A DNA stretch of 64,000 bases from Bacillota bacterium (GTDB taxonomy: Bacteria > Bacillota > Clostridia > Christensenellales > SZUA-584). This document shows positions 43,506 through 51,263 of this stretch, piece by piece. The stretch's first letter is position 1. Every line of letters begins with the position of its first letter. Location of the stretch: the NCBI GenBank assembly GCA_023460085.1, contig JAEWRI010000031.1, forward strand, positions 124,001 through 188,000, given 5' to 3'. A program made the position numbers and the translations under genes. Under the pieces are notes generated by a model. The model was not told the origin of the DNA and searched no databases. It was given only the letters and a program-made list of their open reading frames with translations.

Positions 43506-43554
43506 ATATTCCCGGCGGCAGAAGGTAAGTGCCGCAGGTACGAAAGGAGGTACT

Positions 43555-44055
43555 ATGGAAGTCAACATCGGAATGGTACAAAAGCTGACTTCGCCCAATC
43601 CCTTTGCGCTGGTGTCCTCGCGCAAGCCGGATGGCACGGCGAACCTGATGGCCCTCTCCTGGTGGACTTATGGTTCCAACCGTCCGGCTACCGTCGCCAT
43701 ATGTCTCAGCAAGAAGGGATATACGGGAGAGCTGATCCGTGAGAACAGGGAGTTTGGGCTCAATATCGTAGACGAGAGTCTGAAGGAGGCGGCGTTCGCG
43801 TGCGGCACCTGCAGCGGAAGAACGGTAAATAAGCCGGAGAAATTCGGCATTGAGCTGATGAACGGGGGATCTATTACGACTCAGATGGTCAAAGAACACC
43901 GCGTTGCGCTGGAATGCAGGCTTACGGATATCGTGGAGGTATCCGACCACTGCATGTACATTGCGGAGGTGGTACTGGCGCACTGCGACGCGGAAAAGAA
44001 GCCGCTGTTTGCGCTGAACGGCTACGCCGCGCTGGGCGTAATGCAGCAAGGCTGA
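43555..44055 (+). CDS. Flavin reductase family protein (flavoredoxin-like)
   Basis: 166 residues, AAAGGAGG before ATG 43555. Single FMN-binding split barrel: NPFALVSSRKPDGTANLMALSWWTYGSNRPATVAICLSKKGYTGELIRENREFGLNIV is the typical opening, and CGTCSGRTVNKPEKFGI the middle part. Such proteins bind FMN and serve as NAD(P)H:flavin reductases or electron carriers. Probably the last gene of the Liv-type operon, or partly separate because of the structured region before it. Confidence 0.9.
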   Translation: MEVNIGMVQKLTSPNPFALVSSRKPDGTANLMALSWWTYGSNRPATVAICLSKKGYTGELIRENREFGLNIVDESLKEAAFACGTCSGRTVNKPEKFGIELMNGGSITTQMVKEHRVALECRLTDIVEVSDHCMYIAEVVLAHCDAEKKPLFALNGYAALGVMQQG

Positions 44056-44087
44056 CGCAAGCCCCTGAACGCGAATGAAGTACACAC

Positions 44088-44121
44088 AAGCCTGCGAACG
44101 TAACCATCGCGGGCTTTTTCT
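44088..44121 (+). terminator. Intrinsic terminator
   Basis: AAGCCTGCGA (44088-44097) pairs with TCGCGGGCTT (44107-44116) with one G-T pair, followed by T-rich sequence. Confidence 0.8.
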
Positions 44122-44148
44122 GTTTTGCGCAGTGAAGGAATATTTGAA

Positions 44149-44163
44149 ATGAAAATTATTTTT
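44149..44163. promoter_or_regulatory. Candidate RpiR operator upstream of its own gene
   Basis: ATGAAAATTATTTTT at 44149-44163 matches, in opposite orientation, ATGAAAATTATTTTC at 45175-45189 ahead of the PTS operon. It lies about 100 bases before the regulator start in an AT-rich region. Confidence 0.5.
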
Positions 44164-44263
44164 ATTTGAAATCTCATCGATATTGTGATTTTCATATCAA
44201 TGTGCTAAAATCATATCATCGTCAGGTTGAGTCGGCTCCAACATCATCAATGTGAGTGGGTTT

Positions 44264-45106
44264 ATGGAAGATATTTTTACGCGTATCCGGCTGCATTACA
44301 ATACGTTTACGAAGGCACAGAAAAAGCTGGCCGATATGGTTTTAAACGATCCGCGCAGCGTATTGTATAAGTCGATTACGGAGCTCGCCAATGTGTGCAA
44401 CATCGGCGACGCGACGGTATCGCGGTTCTGCCGGGATCTGAAATTCAAAAGCTTTCAGGAATTCAAGCTGGCGGTGGCGCAAAGCTTTGCCATCGAGGAA
44501 GATTCTCCGGACATGAACGGCAACACCATTGCCCGGCAGGATTCGGTCTCCGTAATGGCAAAAAAGATACTCAGCAAAAACATAGAGGCGCTCAACGAAA
44601 CGTGCGATCTCATCAATGAGGAGGAGATCACAAAGGTCATAGACTGGCTGATTGAAGCCGAACGCATCATCTTTTTCGGCGTTGGTTCCTCCTATCATAC
44701 CGCGCTGGAGGGTTGTTACAAGTTTATGCGTATCACCCCGAAGGTGAGCATTTTCAGCGATACGCACATGCAGTACGTCTCCGCTTCTTTGACGTCCAGA
44801 AACGATGTGGCGATTATCGTATCCTCCTCCGGTGCCACCAAGGAGACGGTGGACATGGCCCATCTGGCGAAAAACAACGGCTCCAGGATCGTGTGCCTGA
44901 CACGGTTCCTGACCTCTCCGCTGACGGAATATTCCGATATCACGCTGATCTGCAGCACCAACGAAAGGCTGTTTCAGGGGCAGTCGCTGTCGGTGGAAAT
45001 CGCGCAGCTGTATCTGCTGGATATATTGTTTATGGAGTTTTTCCGACGAACCTATCCGCTGTCTCAAAAAAACAGTGAGATTTCGCTGTTTATGGATAAG
45101 CCGTAA
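44264..45106 (+). CDS. RpiR/MurR-family transcriptional regulator
   Basis: 280 residues from ATG 44264 (an in-frame GTG at 44252 would add four). N-terminal HTH_6 domain: FTKAQKKLADMVLNDPRSVLYKSITELANVCNIGDATVSRFCRDLKFKSFQEFKLAVAQ. C-terminal SIS domain (about 115-250) with RIIFFGVGSSYHTALEGCYKF, VAIIVSSSGATKETVDMAHLAKNNGSRIVCLT, a sugar-phosphate sensor. Controls the downstream PTS operon and probably itself. Ends at a strong terminator. Confidence 0.94.
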   Translation: MEDIFTRIRLHYNTFTKAQKKLADMVLNDPRSVLYKSITELANVCNIGDATVSRFCRDLKFKSFQEFKLAVAQSFAIEEDSPDMNGNTIARQDSVSVMAKKILSKNIEALNETCDLINEEEITKVIDWLIEAERIIFFGVGSSYHTALEGCYKFMRITPKVSIFSDTHMQYVSASLTSRNDVAIIVSSSGATKETVDMAHLAKNNGSRIVCLTRFLTSPLTEYSDITLICSTNERLFQGQSLSVEIAQLYLLDILFMEFFRRTYPLSQKNSEISLFMDKP

Positions 45107-45116
45107 GTGCTTAAAG

Positions 45117-45138
45117 GCCGGTGAAAACCGGCTTTTTT
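45117..45138 (+). terminator. Intrinsic terminator of rpiR-type gene
   Basis: GCCGGT-GAAA-ACCGGC with a GNRA tetraloop and six Ts (45133-45138). Confidence 0.9.
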
Positions 45139-45174
45139 ATTGGGGTTAGCAAAAACAGGCTGCGCTGCCAAAGC

Positions 45175-45189
45175 GAAAATAATTTTCAT
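45175..45189. promoter_or_regulatory. Candidate RpiR operator of the PTS operon
   Basis: GAAAATAATTTTC is a 13-base palindrome (45175-45187). Read on the minus strand, 45175-45189 is ATGAAAATTATTTTC, shared with 44149. A half-site ATGAAAATTA follows at 45203, just before the promoter. Confidence 0.55.
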
Positions 45190-45215
45190 AACACAAAATA
45201 AAATGAAAATTACCC

Positions 45216-45244
45216 TTGACAAGTGAACCTCCCTGTTTCATAAT
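45216..45244 (+). promoter_or_regulatory. Promoter of the mannose-family PTS operon
   Basis: Perfect TTGACA (45216-45221), 17 bases, CATAAT (45239-45244). The leader to the IIA start is about 100 bases. Confidence 0.8.
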
Positions 45245-45353
45245 ATACTCGTCAAGATACCTTAAAGTACGAAACAGAAATAGCTCCTTTCTTCTGGTGA
45301 ATACTAAGCACCGGAAAGGTGTGTTTTTTATACGAAAAAACAGGGGAAATGAT

Positions 45354-45761
45354 ATGTTTGAAATCATTATCGTGTCACACGGAGAGTATGCCAAAGCCAT
45401 GCGTCAGAGCGCCGAGATGATAGTGGGCGCGCAGGAGCACATGCAGACCTTCGGACTGCACCCGGGCGAGGATGTGGATGCGCTGCGCGAGCAGGTTTTC
45501 AAGGCTATCGCCAAAGCGAAGGAGGCGGGCGATGTGCTCGTGCTCACGGACATGATGTCGGGCAGCCCATTCAACGTGACGGCGTCGGCGATGTCCGAGC
45601 TTGCGTTTCATCATGTCGCGGGCGTAAATCTGCCGATGCTGCTGGAGATATGCAGCGTGCGCGATTTTACGTCGGCAGAAGAAGTCAGAAAAAGCATCGT
45701 CGAACAGGGCAAAACGACGATTATCGATGTTAATAAACTGATGGAGGAGGTGAGCAAATGA
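45354..45761 (+). CDS. PTS mannose-family IIA component
   Basis: 135 residues, CAGGGGAAAT before ATG 45354. IIA-Man fold with the phosphorylated histidine in IIIVSHGEYAKAM (H9), VLVLTDMMSGSPFNVTA and GVNLPMLLEICSVRD. Takes phosphate from HPr and passes it to IIB. Its stop overlaps the IIB start (ATGA). Confidence 0.94.
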   Translation: MFEIIIVSHGEYAKAMRQSAEMIVGAQEHMQTFGLHPGEDVDALREQVFKAIAKAKEAGDVLVLTDMMSGSPFNVTASAMSELAFHHVAGVNLPMLLEICSVRDFTSAEEVRKSIVEQGKTTIIDVNKLMEEVSK

Positions 45762-46234
45762 GGGACATCGTGTTAACCAGGATTGATGACCGTCTGATCC
45801 ATGGCCAGGTCGTGACGGCGTGGGTGAAGCAAACCAACGGCAATCGCATCCTTATTGTGGATGAAGCGCTCGTGAAGGATGTCTTCATGCAAAAAGTCCT
45901 GAAAACCGCCGCACCGCCGGGAATCTCGGTGGAAGTGCATTGCGTGGCAGACGCCGCGGAATTGCTGAAGGGTGAAGCGGTCAAAGGGGAGAAAATCATC
46001 ATACTGGTCAAAACGCCGCAGCCATTGGAAGCGCTTCTGGATGCGGGGGTGGAACTCAAGACCATCGTTTTGGGCGGAATGGGCCTGAAGGCGGGACGGA
46101 AGAAGTTTTACAAGAACATCTCCGCCAGCGACGACGAGGTGGCGTGCATGAAACGGATCATCGAAAAAGGCACCAGCATCGTCGCTCAGATGGTACCGGA
46201 CGAACGGGCCTTCGACATCAGCAAGTTAACGTGA
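45758..46234 (+). CDS. PTS mannose-family IIB component
   Basis: 158 residues. Phosphorylated histidine in LTRIDDRLIHGQVVTAWVKQT (H15), then ILIVDEALVKDVFMQKVLKTAAP and IIILVKTPQPLEALLDAGVELKTIVLGGMG, in the family order. Accepts phosphate from IIA and transfers it to the sugar carried by IIC-IID. Confidence 0.95.
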   Translation: MRDIVLTRIDDRLIHGQVVTAWVKQTNGNRILIVDEALVKDVFMQKVLKTAAPPGISVEVHCVADAAELLKGEAVKGEKIIILVKTPQPLEALLDAGVELKTIVLGGMGLKAGRKKFYKNISASDDEVACMKRIIEKGTSIVAQMVPDERAFDISKLT

Positions 46235-46265
46235 GAAAAATCTCTGGAAAGGGGTGCAGACACAG

Positions 46266-47027
46266 ATGACTGTAGTGCAGGCTTTAATCCTTGGCGTTAT
46301 CTATTATCTTGGCAACAGCTCACTGATTGCGGGCCCGGTGGGGTATTACACAGTTTATCGTCCTTTGGTGGCGGGCTTCCTGACAGGTTTGGTGCTGGGC
46401 GACCCGGTAACGGGTACGGTTGTGGGCGGTACCATTAACCTTATGTACATCGGCTTTATCTCTGCGGGCGGCGCGCTGCCCGGCGACCCGTGCCTGGCGG
46501 GCGTGCTCGGCACGGCGCTGGCGATTACCGGCGGACTCGGCACGGAGGCGGCGCTGGCGATTGCGGTGCCCATCGGCCTCATTGGAACCCTTATCTGGTT
46601 CGGACGCATGACGCTGGATTCGTTCTTTGCGCACATGGCGGACAGAATTGCGGAGAAGGGCAACACGAAGATGGTCTGGGTGGCCAGCGTGCTGCTGCCG
46701 CAGGCGCTGCTCTTCCTGATGACGGCGGTGCCGTGCTTCCTGGCGGCGTACTTTGGCGCTTCGTATATCCAGGGCGCTATCGACTTCCTCGGCGCCAACG
46801 TACTGGGTATCCTCATTACCATCGGCGGCATGATGCCCGCGCTTGGTATTGCGCTCAACCTGAAGGCCATCTTCAAGGGAGACATCAAAGTGTTCTTCTT
46901 CGTCGGTTTCCTTCTGGTGGTCTACTTCAACCTGGGCATCATCGCAATCGGCCTGCTAGCGCTGTGCCTTGCCGTGATCTATATGCAACTGAAGGGGAGG
47001 AAAGAAGCCAATGAGCACCACGAATAA
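46266..47027 (+). CDS. PTS mannose/sorbose-family IIC component
   Basis: 253 residues from ATG 46266; a GTG at 46254 lies on the ribosome site itself. Integral membrane, about seven hydrophobic segments, opening with VVQALILGVIYYLGNSSLI and VAGFLTGLVLGDPVTGTVVGGTINLMYIGFISAGGALPGDP, the IIC-Man signature. Overlaps the IID start by 17 bases. Confidence 0.94.
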   Translation: MTVVQALILGVIYYLGNSSLIAGPVGYYTVYRPLVAGFLTGLVLGDPVTGTVVGGTINLMYIGFISAGGALPGDPCLAGVLGTALAITGGLGTEAALAIAVPIGLIGTLIWFGRMTLDSFFAHMADRIAEKGNTKMVWVASVLLPQALLFLMTAVPCFLAAYFGASYIQGAIDFLGANVLGILITIGGMMPALGIALNLKAIFKGDIKVFFFVGFLLVVYFNLGIIAIGLLALCLAVIYMQLKGRKEANEHHE

Positions 47028-47838
47028 TGAAAAGAAGCTGACGAAAAAAGATGTGCGCAAATCGTGGATTCGCTGGTTCTTCCACAACATGGCGTGCTAC
47101 AGCTACGAGCGGTTCATGGGCATCGGTTTCCTCCACTCCATGAATCCCGTGATTAAGAGACTCTACGGAGACAACCCGGAAGAAACAAAGAAAGCCATGA
47201 AGCGTCATACCGCGTTCTTCAACACTGAGCCGTGCTGCGGTTCTCCGATCGTCGGCCTGACGGCGGCGATGGAGGAGAAACGCGCCAACGGAGCGGATAT
47301 CGACGACGATGGCATCAACTCCGTCAAGTCCGGCCTGATGGGTCCCATTTCCGGCATCGGCGACTCGGTGATACAGGGCGTGCTCGTTCCGCTGCTTCTG
47401 GCGCTGGCTATCAGCATCAGCAGCACGGGCAATCTGGCCGGCCCGATTCTCTACATCGTCGTGATTACCGCCATCGTGGTGGGCATCTCGTACTTCGGCT
47501 TCATGATGGGCTACAACAAGGGCAACGAAGCCATCATGAGCATGCTGGAAAGCGGCGTTATCAACCGGGTGATCACGGGTGCCAGTATCGTCGGCTGCAT
47601 GGTGCTGGGCGCGCTGGTGGCGAATTATGTGTCGCTGTCCACGTCCATCGCAATCCCGACCGACGGCGACCCGTTCAGCCTGCAGACGCAGCTGTTCGAT
47701 GTGCTGGTTCCCAAGCTTTTGCCGCTGCTGCTGACGCTGGGCTGCTATAAGCTGCTGGCGAAGCGCGTTTCTTCGATGGTGATCATGCTCATCATCATCG
47801 CGCTGGGCATCGTCGGAGGGCTGCTGGGCATTTTCTAG
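47011..47838 (+). CDS. PTS mannose-family IID component
   Basis: 275 residues. KKDVRKSWIRWFFHNMACYSYERFMGIGFLHSMNPVIKRLYG and KRHTAFFNTEPCCGSPIVGLTAAMEEKRANG are the conserved IID N-terminal parts. GLMGPISGIGDSVIQGVLVPLLLALA follows, and the protein ends with a membrane segment. Completes the IICD carrier. Confidence 0.95.
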   Translation: MSTTNNEKKLTKKDVRKSWIRWFFHNMACYSYERFMGIGFLHSMNPVIKRLYGDNPEETKKAMKRHTAFFNTEPCCGSPIVGLTAAMEEKRANGADIDDDGINSVKSGLMGPISGIGDSVIQGVLVPLLLALAISISSTGNLAGPILYIVVITAIVVGISYFGFMMGYNKGNEAIMSMLESGVINRVITGASIVGCMVLGALVANYVSLSTSIAIPTDGDPFSLQTQLFDVLVPKLLPLLLTLGCYKLLAKRVSSMVIMLIIIALGIVGGLLGIF

Positions 47839-47872
47839 TCAACAATTATTGCAGCATAAAGGAGATACTCGG

Positions 47873-48658
47873 ATGAAAAGAAGAATGAACAACATCCTCC
47901 GCGAGGACGGCAAAGCCTTTCTCGTCGCGATGGACCATGGCACGGGCGTATACGTCTTGCCGGAACTGAATGACCCCGGCAAGGTAGTGGCGCAGTGCCG
48001 CGAGGGCGGCGCGGACGGTTTCCTGATGCCGGTGGGCATGGCCGAACGTTTCCAGAAGGAAGTGGGCAGCAGCACGCTGCTTATCCGGATGGACGGCGGC
48101 ACCTCCGACCTTAACGTCAATGGCGCGCCGTTTGAACTGCTCGTCAGCGTAGAGGATGCGATTCGTCTGGGTGCGGACGGCGTGGTGTGCATGGGTTTCC
48201 CCGGCGCATCCAACGAGGAAGCGTATTACCGGATCATCGCGAAGCTCGTCAGCGACGGACTGAAATGGAGCATGCCGGTGGGCGTGGAGACGCTGCCGCG
48301 CGGCTTTGAGTTTGGTAAGTTTGACGACTGCCGCACGCCGCACAACCTGAAGCTGGCGGCACGCATCGGTTGCGAGCTGGGCGCGGACTTCATCAAAACG
48401 CCGTACACCGGTGACAAGCAGAGCTTTACGGAGCTTGTCGAGGGCTGCTACCGTCCGGTGTTGATCCTGGGCGGCGGGAAGCGCGATGCGGAGGGCCTGC
48501 TGCAGGAGCTGCGCGACGCGATGGATTGCGGCGCTTCCGGCGCAATCATGGGGCGCAACATCTACCGCCACGAAAATCCCGTAAAGATGTGTCAGGCGAT
48601 CGCGTCCATCATCCATCAGGACGCCTCGGTGGCACAGGCAATGGAATACCTGAAATAA
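47873..48658 (+). CDS. Class I aldolase of the DhnA/FbaB/LsrF type
   Basis: 261 residues, AAAGGAGAT before ATG 47873. DeoC/FbaB barrel: RAMDH-like AFLVAMDHGTGVY at strand 1, LLIRMDGGTSDL, GADGVVCMGFPGASNEE, and the Schiff-base lysine region GCELGADFIKTPYTGDKQSF (Lys about 173), then VLILGGGKRDAEGLLQ for phosphate. Cleaves a phosphorylated ketose made from the PTS product, or condenses small carbonyls; exact reaction unknown. Confidence 0.88.
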   Translation: MKRRMNNILREDGKAFLVAMDHGTGVYVLPELNDPGKVVAQCREGGADGFLMPVGMAERFQKEVGSSTLLIRMDGGTSDLNVNGAPFELLVSVEDAIRLGADGVVCMGFPGASNEEAYYRIIAKLVSDGLKWSMPVGVETLPRGFEFGKFDDCRTPHNLKLAARIGCELGADFIKTPYTGDKQSFTELVEGCYRPVLILGGGKRDAEGLLQELRDAMDCGASGAIMGRNIYRHENPVKMCQAIASIIHQDASVAQAMEYLK

Positions 48659-48673
48659 CCGCAGCGAGGGAAA

Positions 48674-48697
48674 CGGGGCGTTGGAAACAACGCCCCG
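48674..48697 (+). other. Intergenic hairpin with GNRA loop
   Basis: CGGGGCGTTG-GAAA-CAACGCCCCG, 10-bp perfect stem, no T-run, between aldolase and dehydrogenase genes. Probably a processing or stability element. Confidence 0.55.
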
Positions 48698-48725
48698 AAT
48701 CCAATGACCGGAAAGAGGAACCGAC

Positions 48726-49868
48726 GTGAATTACCCGACATTTATGACAACCCGGTATACGCTGGGCAGCGGAAGCATCGCCAAAATAGGCGAATATACC
48801 GACGGAAAAGTAGCGCTGGTGGTGGACGCCCGCGTGGTGCGCGCGCTGGGGCTGGAAGACAGGCTGTATGGTGAAATACTGAAGGGCATCCAATATGAAG
48901 TGATATGTGACGTGGACAGAGAGCCCACGATGGAGATGCTGGAGGAGCCTGTCAAGCGGATGCAGGCCTTTGCGCCGAAGCATATCGTTGCCATCGGCGG
49001 CGGTTCGGTGTTGGATACCGCCAAAGCGCTTTGGCTTTTCTGGGAGCTGCCGCACTACGACTGGGAAAAGGCGTTTGTGCCTTTTGCCGTGGAGAGCTTC
49101 CCCGGCAAAGCAACGCTCACCGTGGTGCCCACGACGAGCGGCACCGGCTCGGAGACCACCGGCTGCTCGGTGATCAAGGATCACGATAAAAAGAAACGAA
49201 TGATACTCAGCAATGAGATTTTGCCTACCTGCGCGATTATGGATTACGACCTGCTGCAGAGCCTGCCGCCCAAAGCCATCGCGTATTCCGGAACGGACGC
49301 GCTGGCGCACGCGCTGGAAGCGGCCACGTCGGTGCTGGCTTCAGAGTTTGTGCGCATGGTATGCTGCCAGGCCGCGGTGACGCTGATAAAACAGCTGCCC
49401 GCTTCGATGGCCGGTGAACCCGCGGCGAGGCAAAAGGTGCATATCGCGGCCACCATGGCCGGCGCGGGCATCAACAACGCGATCACCGGCATGGCGCACG
49501 GCATGGACGGTGCGGGCGGCGATTTCAACCTGCCTCACGGGCTGGTGACGGGATTGCTGCTGCCTTATACCATGAAGTTTTTGATGCCGCACCCGTTCTA
49601 TGAGGAAGTGGCGCTGCAGCTTGGCTTCGCCGGGGCCACAAAACAGCAGGCGTTGGTGGAGGCGGTATTCGAGCTGTACCGCAGCATCGGTATGCCGCTG
49701 ACGCTGGCGGAGGCAGGCGTGGACGAGAAGGCGTATCTGGAGAAGATCCCCGGCTATATCGCGCGTGCAAAGGCGGACGCCAACATCCTCTGCGCGGCAA
49801 AGCAGCCCAATGACGACGAAATGGAAGCACTGTTCAAACAATTCTACTACGGATTACAGACGCAATAA
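48726..49868 (+). CDS. Iron-containing alcohol dehydrogenase
   Basis: 380 residues, GTG 48726 after GGAAAGAGG. Fe-ADH fold: HIVAIGGGSVLDTAKALWLFW (NAD loop), TLTVVPTTSGTGSETTGCSVI, SGTDALAHALEAATS, and the metal histidines in GMAHGMDGAGGDFNLPHGLVTGLLLPY. The family pattern is H-A-x3-G-x6-7-H-G; here the spacing is extended by a Gly-Gly-Asp insertion. Oxidises or reduces an alcohol/aldehyde released by the upstream aldolase or by polyol oxidation. Confidence 0.92.
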   Translation: MNYPTFMTTRYTLGSGSIAKIGEYTDGKVALVVDARVVRALGLEDRLYGEILKGIQYEVICDVDREPTMEMLEEPVKRMQAFAPKHIVAIGGGSVLDTAKALWLFWELPHYDWEKAFVPFAVESFPGKATLTVVPTTSGTGSETTGCSVIKDHDKKKRMILSNEILPTCAIMDYDLLQSLPPKAIAYSGTDALAHALEAATSVLASEFVRMVCCQAAVTLIKQLPASMAGEPAARQKVHIAATMAGAGINNAITGMAHGMDGAGGDFNLPHGLVTGLLLPYTMKFLMPHPFYEEVALQLGFAGATKQQALVEAVFELYRSIGMPLTLAEAGVDEKAYLEKIPGYIARAKADANILCAAKQPNDDEMEALFKQFYYGLQTQ

Positions 49869-49881
49869 AAGGAGTACTGCC

Positions 49882-50934
49882 ATGAGCGAAAAGATGAAGG
49901 TCGTTGCGATCGTGGATGAGCGCAGGACGGAAGTGAAAGAGGTCAGAAAGCCGGTTCCGAAGGAAAACGAGGTTTTAATACACATCAGCGCCTGTGCGCT
50001 TTGCACCTGGGAGCAGCGCGCATACACACGGGAATCGAAAATGCCCCTGCCTTTTGTGGGCGGTCATGAGATCGCGGGCGAGATAGCGGCACTGGGCGAA
50101 AAGGTGGATCCCAACGAATTCCCCATCGGCAAGAAGGTTGCGGCGCGCCTCATCAATGTGTGCGGAAAGTGCTATTACTGCCGCAACAATCAGGAAAACC
50201 TGTGCGTGGAGATGAACAACCTGGACAGCTCGGACATGGAGATCCCCGGCACGGGAGGCCTCGGCGAATTCCTGAACGTGAAAACGTCGCAGGTGTATCT
50301 GCTGCCGGACGACTTGCCGTATGAGAAGGCGGTGTTCGCGGAGCCGCTGGCGTGCGTCGTAAACAGCATTGAGCAGGGCGCGATAGCGCTGGGCGACGAC
50401 GTCGTGGTGATAGGCGCGGGCATCATGGGCATGCTGCATGTGCTGTGCGCGAAGCTCAAGGGCGCGCGCGTGATCGTCAGCGAACCGGATGAGGCGCGGC
50501 GCAGGCTGGCGCTGGAGCTCGGCGCGGACATCGCGTTCAGCCCCATAGAGAAAAATCCCGTCACGTTTGTGAAGGAACTGACCGGAGGCCGCGGCGCGGA
50601 GGTGGTGTTCAATACGACGCCCATCGCGGCGGTGGCGGAGCAGGCGGTGGCAATGACCGGGTATCTGGGCCGCTGCGTAATGTACAGCTCCATGCATCCC
50701 GACAAGCCCATCGGCATCAGCCCCAACTGGCTGCACAAGTCGGAAGCCATCATCACCGGCGCGGTGAGCCCCACGGTGCGCTCGTTCTTCCGCTCGGTGA
50801 AGCTGATAGAAAAAGGATTAATCAATACCGAGAAGCTGGTCTCGGGCGTATACGGCTACGCGCAGGCGAACGAAGCGTTTGAGGCGGCGGTGCGGCCCGA
50901 TACGTATCGGATTATCATCCGGTCGGATCGATAG
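49882..50934 (+). CDS. Zinc-dependent alcohol/polyol dehydrogenase (MDR family)
   Basis: 350 residues, AAAAGGAGT before ATG 49882. Catalytic zinc: CALCTWEQRAY and FVGGHEIAGEI; structural zinc: CGKCYYCRNNQENLC. NAD fold with VVVIGAGIMGMLHVLCAKLKGARVIVSEPDEARR, where the acidic residue after strand 2 favours NAD. Related to sorbitol and threonine dehydrogenases. With the aldolase, the plausible job is oxidation of a polyol or polyol phosphate. Confidence 0.9.
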   Translation: MSEKMKVVAIVDERRTEVKEVRKPVPKENEVLIHISACALCTWEQRAYTRESKMPLPFVGGHEIAGEIAALGEKVDPNEFPIGKKVAARLINVCGKCYYCRNNQENLCVEMNNLDSSDMEIPGTGGLGEFLNVKTSQVYLLPDDLPYEKAVFAEPLACVVNSIEQGAIALGDDVVVIGAGIMGMLHVLCAKLKGARVIVSEPDEARRRLALELGADIAFSPIEKNPVTFVKELTGGRGAEVVFNTTPIAAVAEQAVAMTGYLGRCVMYSSMHPDKPIGISPNWLHKSEAIITGAVSPTVRSFFRSVKLIEKGLINTEKLVSGVYGYAQANEAFEAAVRPDTYRIIIRSDR

Positions 50935-50987
50935 GCACATTCCGCAAAGAACGCTATACTCTCATTATCGGCAGTCGGAGGGACATC

Positions 50988-51263
50988 ATGATAAGCAAAA
51001 GGGTTGTGGTCAGGAATAAGTCCGGGCTCCATGCGCGCCCGGCAAGCAATTTTGTCAAGGAAGCGCAGCGGTATCAGTCCACCATTATGGTAGCCTACAT
51101 GGAAAAGGAGTTTAACGCAAAGTCCATATTGGGCATACTGGGCGCATGCATTAAATGCGGGACGGAAATTGAACTGCGTGCGAGCGGGGTTGACGAGGCG
51201 CAGGCGGTGGGCGGACTGGCTGCGGCGATTGAGGCGGGTCTCGGTGAAGAGGAACAGGCATGA
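50988..51263 (+). CDS. ptsH: HPr-family phosphocarrier protein
   Basis: 91 residues. The active-site histidine is at exactly position 15 (KSGLHARPAS), and serine 46 sits in NAKSILGIL, the site phosphorylated by HPr kinase in Firmicutes. So this is a complete HPr, not a degenerate FPr domain. Located in a sugar operon and coupled to Enzyme I by ATGA. Confidence 0.95.
   Translation: MISKRVVVRNKSGLHARPASNFVKEAQRYQSTIMVAYMEKEFNAKSILGILGACIKCGTEIELRASGVDEAQAVGGLAAAIEAGLGEEEQA

Noticed and set aside
43303..43506. Short plus-strand frame after the FGGY kinase
   Set aside because: Start overlaps the kinase end, no ribosome site, and it crosses strong hairpins.
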